DNA of 17,287 nucleotides from Acidobacteriota bacterium (GTDB lineage: Bacteria; Acidobacteriota; Terriglobia; UBA7540). The stretch spans positions 1-17,287 of the forward strand of contig JAKAWN010000104.1 in the NCBI GenBank assembly GCA_021827245.1, given 5' to 3'. The translations under genes and the position numbers were made by a program. How positions within the stretch are numbered: position 1 is the first letter of the stretch; each line of letters starts with the position of its first letter. Of the stretch, positions 15,435 through 17,287 are shown piece by piece. Below the pieces are notes generated by a model. It was not told where the DNA came from. It saw only the letters and a list, made by a program, of their open reading frames with translations, and did not search any database.

Positions 15435-16580
15435 ATGTGGTTCGAAAGGCCGAACTCGGGCAAAACCTGCCGTCTTTCACTTTCTATCGCCTTCATCCTT
15501 ACCTGTTGCGTCACATGCTTCGGCAAGACGCCAAGTAACAAAACAAACGGCTTCTCAAGCTCACAGCTCGCAATCAGCAGCATCGGACCCAACACCGGAC
15601 CGACTGCCGGCGGAACCACTGTGATGATCGTAGGGACTGGATTCTGGCATTCCACTTCAGTGGCGTTCGGTGGAATCGCATCACCTGCCGTCACATTCGT
15701 CAGCTCAACGGAGCTGCAAGCGACTACCCCCGCACATGCAAGCGGAACAGTGGCTGTAACCGTGATAGGGTGGCACAATCAGTCGGCCACCCTTGGGGGC
15801 GCATTTACGTACGCTGACGCGACCTCAACCGCCGTGACCATCTCCGCCATTTCACCGTCGCAAGGCCCTACCGATGGAGGGACGGCCGTTAGCATTACGG
15901 GAACAGGATTTCAAACAGGGGCAGCAGTGGCGTTTGGAAGCGTTCAGTCAACCGCTGTCAGCGTGGCAAGTTCGACCCAGATTAATGCGGTTTCGCCGCC
16001 CGAGAGTTCAGGGACTGTCACCGTAGCCGTAACCGAATCTAATTCCCAGTCGGCTTCCCTCCCCTCAGCATTCACGTACACTTCGGGACCTTCCGTCAGC
16101 TCCGTATCTCCCCAAACCGGGCCGGTGACCGGCGGTACAACAGTGACCATCATGGGAAGTGGATTCCAGAGTGGAGCGAGCGTGGCGTTTGGAGGTATCG
16201 CCGCGACGTCCGTCAAGTTTGTGAGCTCTGCTGAGATTCAAGCCGTCACGCCGGTTTCGCCGGCCGGAACTGTCTCTGTTGCCGTTGGGAACCTGGATTC
16301 CCAAACAGGAACTCTGGCGTCGGCATTCGCTTTTTATCATACGGTAGGCCTCGCATGGTCGGGGAGCACCTCCTCAGTCGCAGGCTATAACGTTTACCGG
16401 ACCTCCACTTCCGGCGGCCCGTACGCCAAGCTAAATTCCTCTTTGATCTCCAGTACGTCATTCATTGACAATAATGTGCAATCAGGTCACACCTACTTCT
16501 ACGTAACTACCGCCGTCGACAGCAACAACGTCGAATCCGCGTATTCAAATCAGGCCGAGGCGATTGTTCCATCTCCTTGA
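15435..16580 (+). CDS. Exported protein with three IPT/TIG domains and a fibronectin type III domain
   Basis: 381 residues. The ATG at 15435 has AAGGGAG 8 nt upstream and opens a signal peptide (basic to Arg13, hydrophobic about 14-29, LSLSIAFILTCCVTC). The upstream in-frame TTG at 15375 has no ribosome site. Three TIG domains follow (about 46-126, 133-216, 218-300), each starting with a pattern like ISSIGPNTGPTAGGTTVMI and carrying a GTGF/GSGF turn and VAFGG. A FnIII-like domain closes it (about 302-381, VAGYNVYRTSTSGGPY, TYFYVTTAVDSNNVES). These folds mediate protein or carbohydrate contacts in secreted proteins; the partner here is unknown. Cysteines at the end of the hydrophobic segment do not make a good lipobox, so a cleaved secreted form is likelier than a lipoprotein. 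A related TIG lipoprotein follows 184 nt later. Confidence 0.9.
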   Translation: MWFERPNSGKTCRLSLSIAFILTCCVTCFGKTPSNKTNGFSSSQLAISSIGPNTGPTAGGTTVMIVGTGFWHSTSVAFGGIASPAVTFVSSTELQATTPAHASGTVAVTVIGWHNQSATLGGAFTYADATSTAVTISAISPSQGPTDGGTAVSITGTGFQTGAAVAFGSVQSTAVSVASSTQINAVSPPESSGTVTVAVTESNSQSASLPSAFTYTSGPSVSSVSPQTGPVTGGTTVTIMGSGFQSGASVAFGGIAATSVKFVSSAEIQAVTPVSPAGTVSVAVGNLDSQTGTLASAFAFYHTVGLAWSGSTSSVAGYNVYRTSTSGGPYAKLNSSLISSTSFIDNNVQSGHTYFYVTTAVDSNNVESAYSNQAEAIVPSP

Positions 16581-16583
16581 GTG

Positions 16584-16593
16584 TGCAATTGCA
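16584..16593. repeat. 10-bp perfect palindrome TGCAATTGCA
   Basis: It lies 3 nt after the TIG/FnIII stop. It may be a regulator site or part of a 3' end structure; such a short dyad could be chance. Confidence 0.2.
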
Positions 16594-16620
16594 GGCCGTG
16601 TAAAGAGGAGAGAACAAAAG

Positions 16621-16647
16621 GTAATTGAAAGAGGGGCGTAATTGAAA
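16621..16647. repeat. Direct repeat GTAATTGAAA, 17-bp period
   Basis: Identical 10-mers lie at 16621-16630 and 16638-16647, upstream of the TIG lipoprotein gene. They might be regulator half-sites, though 17 bp is not a whole number of helical turns. Confidence 0.3.
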
Positions 16648-16745
16648 AGACGAAGGGCCCCAACCATTGATCAGGAAAACGCAAGCTGGCCGTCTCAATG
16701 ATCGTCTGTCCAGGCTGCTGTTCCACGACGTCGGGCCAGTTTCAG

Positions 16746-16757
16746 CCCCTTGGGGAG
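16746..16757 (+). promoter_or_regulatory. Ribosome site of the TIG lipoprotein gene in a small CUUG-type hairpin
   Basis: CCCC-TT-GGGG (16746-16755) can fold as CCC-CTTG-GGG, a stable tetraloop type. It includes most of the ribosome site GGGGAG (16752-16757), 7 nt before the ATG at 16765. The stem is very short, so any effect would be mild. Confidence 0.3.
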
Positions 16758-16764
16758 AAATGCT

Positions 16765-17287
16765 ATGAAGCCACATGTACTCGAACGAAAGTTTTTTGTG
16801 TGCCTCGCCATTCTGCTTGCGGCAGCTATTCCAATGTTTTTTGCGGCATGCGGCGGGGGGATGATTTCTGCCACCGGAGCGAACCAAAATCCGAACGTTA
16901 CGGTCAAATCAATAGTGCCGGATTCAGGGCCTCTAACAGGAGGGACAGTGGTTCTGATCAACGGATCGAATTTTTCGTCCGCCACCCAGAACACTCCTCC
17001 CGCGGTCACGTTCGGAGGGGTAGCCGCAACCCAAGTTTCTATCATCAGCCCTTTGCAGGTGAAGGCTGTAGTCCCGGCCCACGCCGCCGGAAGCGTCAGC
17101 GTCGAAGTCTCTACGGCGGATGGTGAGTCTTCCACCCTCCCTGGAGGCTTCACTTACACGTCCGGTTCTCTCAGGATCAGCGGCGTGTCACCTAATTCCG
17201 GCCCCACTGGCGGAGGAACAGCAGTCACGGTAAACGGCTCCGGCTTTTCAACGGGCGCAACCGTCTCTTTTGGTGGCAGCACAGCCT
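16765..17287 (+). CDS. IPT/TIG-domain lipoprotein, 3' end outside window
   Basis: 174 codons are visible, without a stop. The ATG at 16765 is supported by GGGGAG 7 nt upstream and an immediate lipoprotein signal peptide: basic residues to Lys9, hydrophobic FFVCLAILLAAAIPMFFAAC, with Cys29 as the lipid site followed by Gly-Gly-Gly. A first TIG domain (about 47-131, IVPDSGPLTGGTVVLINGSNF, VTFGGVAATQVS) and the start of a second (from about 135, ISGVSPNSGPTGGGTAVTV) are seen. It is related to the TIG/FnIII gene before it but lipid-anchored, so the pair could be one secreted and one membrane-held partner (inference). Total length and later domains are unknown. Confidence 0.9.
   Translation, partial: MKPHVLERKFFVCLAILLAAAIPMFFAACGGGMISATGANQNPNVTVKSIVPDSGPLTGGTVVLINGSNFSSATQNTPPAVTFGGVAATQVSIISPLQVKAVVPAHAAGSVSVEVSTADGESSTLPGGFTYTSGSLRISGVSPNSGPTGGGTAVTVNGSGFSTGATVSFGGSTA

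Overview
The window looks like a chromosomal accessory region from a soil-type Acidobacteriota, or a close relative. This rests on family content: tandem giant SBBP beta-propeller proteins ending in choice-of-anchor-D/ASH and Ig-like domains, IPT/TIG proteins, a DUF2844-DUF3443 pair and a Spy-like protein beside a two-component system. No rRNA, tRNA, CRISPR array, transposase or phage gene was seen, so the assignment is inference.

Layout. (1) 1-7084, plus strand: two paralogous exported giants. The first is cut by the left edge; the second is complete and has its own promoter-like sequence. Both have seven SBBP blades, two ASH-type domains, two further Ig-like modules and an odd C-terminus: a two-helix membrane hairpin whose second helix ends in a lipobox-like motif, then a 47-residue beta-rich tail. 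A block of about 266 bp near the N-terminal side is almost identical between the copies although the rest has diverged. (2) 7085-7610: non-coding, with hairpins. (3) 7611-9903, plus strand: membrane-anchored Spy/CpxP-like protein, exported DUF2844 protein and a DUF3443 lipoprotein, the last two overlapping by 4 nt. The DUF3443 protein carries two D-T/S-G-S motifs and pepsin-like flanking signatures. (4) 10140-12870, minus strand: OmpR-type response regulator and its histidine kinase (kinase transcribed first), converging on region 3. Upstream of the kinase lies a perfect TTTACA-N5-TTTACA repeat with an 11-bp period. On the other strand this reads GTAAA-N6-GTAAA, the layout known for CpxR boxes. 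(5) 12871-13728: non-coding and rich in inverted repeats. (6) 13729-14394, minus strand: orphan NarL/LuxR-type regulator with a degenerate receiver. (7) 14395-15434: non-coding. (8) 15435-17287, plus strand: an exported TIG/FnIII protein and a TIG lipoprotein that runs off the right edge. The ribosome binding site of each lies in a possible hairpin.

Working model (inference): the kinase and regulator sense envelope state and may control themselves and the Spy-like/DUF2844/DUF3443 cluster, as CpxAR controls CpxP and Spy in enterobacteria. The SBBP and TIG proteins would be surface products assembled in that envelope. The best candidates for undescribed biology are the C-terminal hairpin-lipobox module of the SBBP proteins, the pepsin-like DUF3443 lipoprotein and the Cpx-like circuit.
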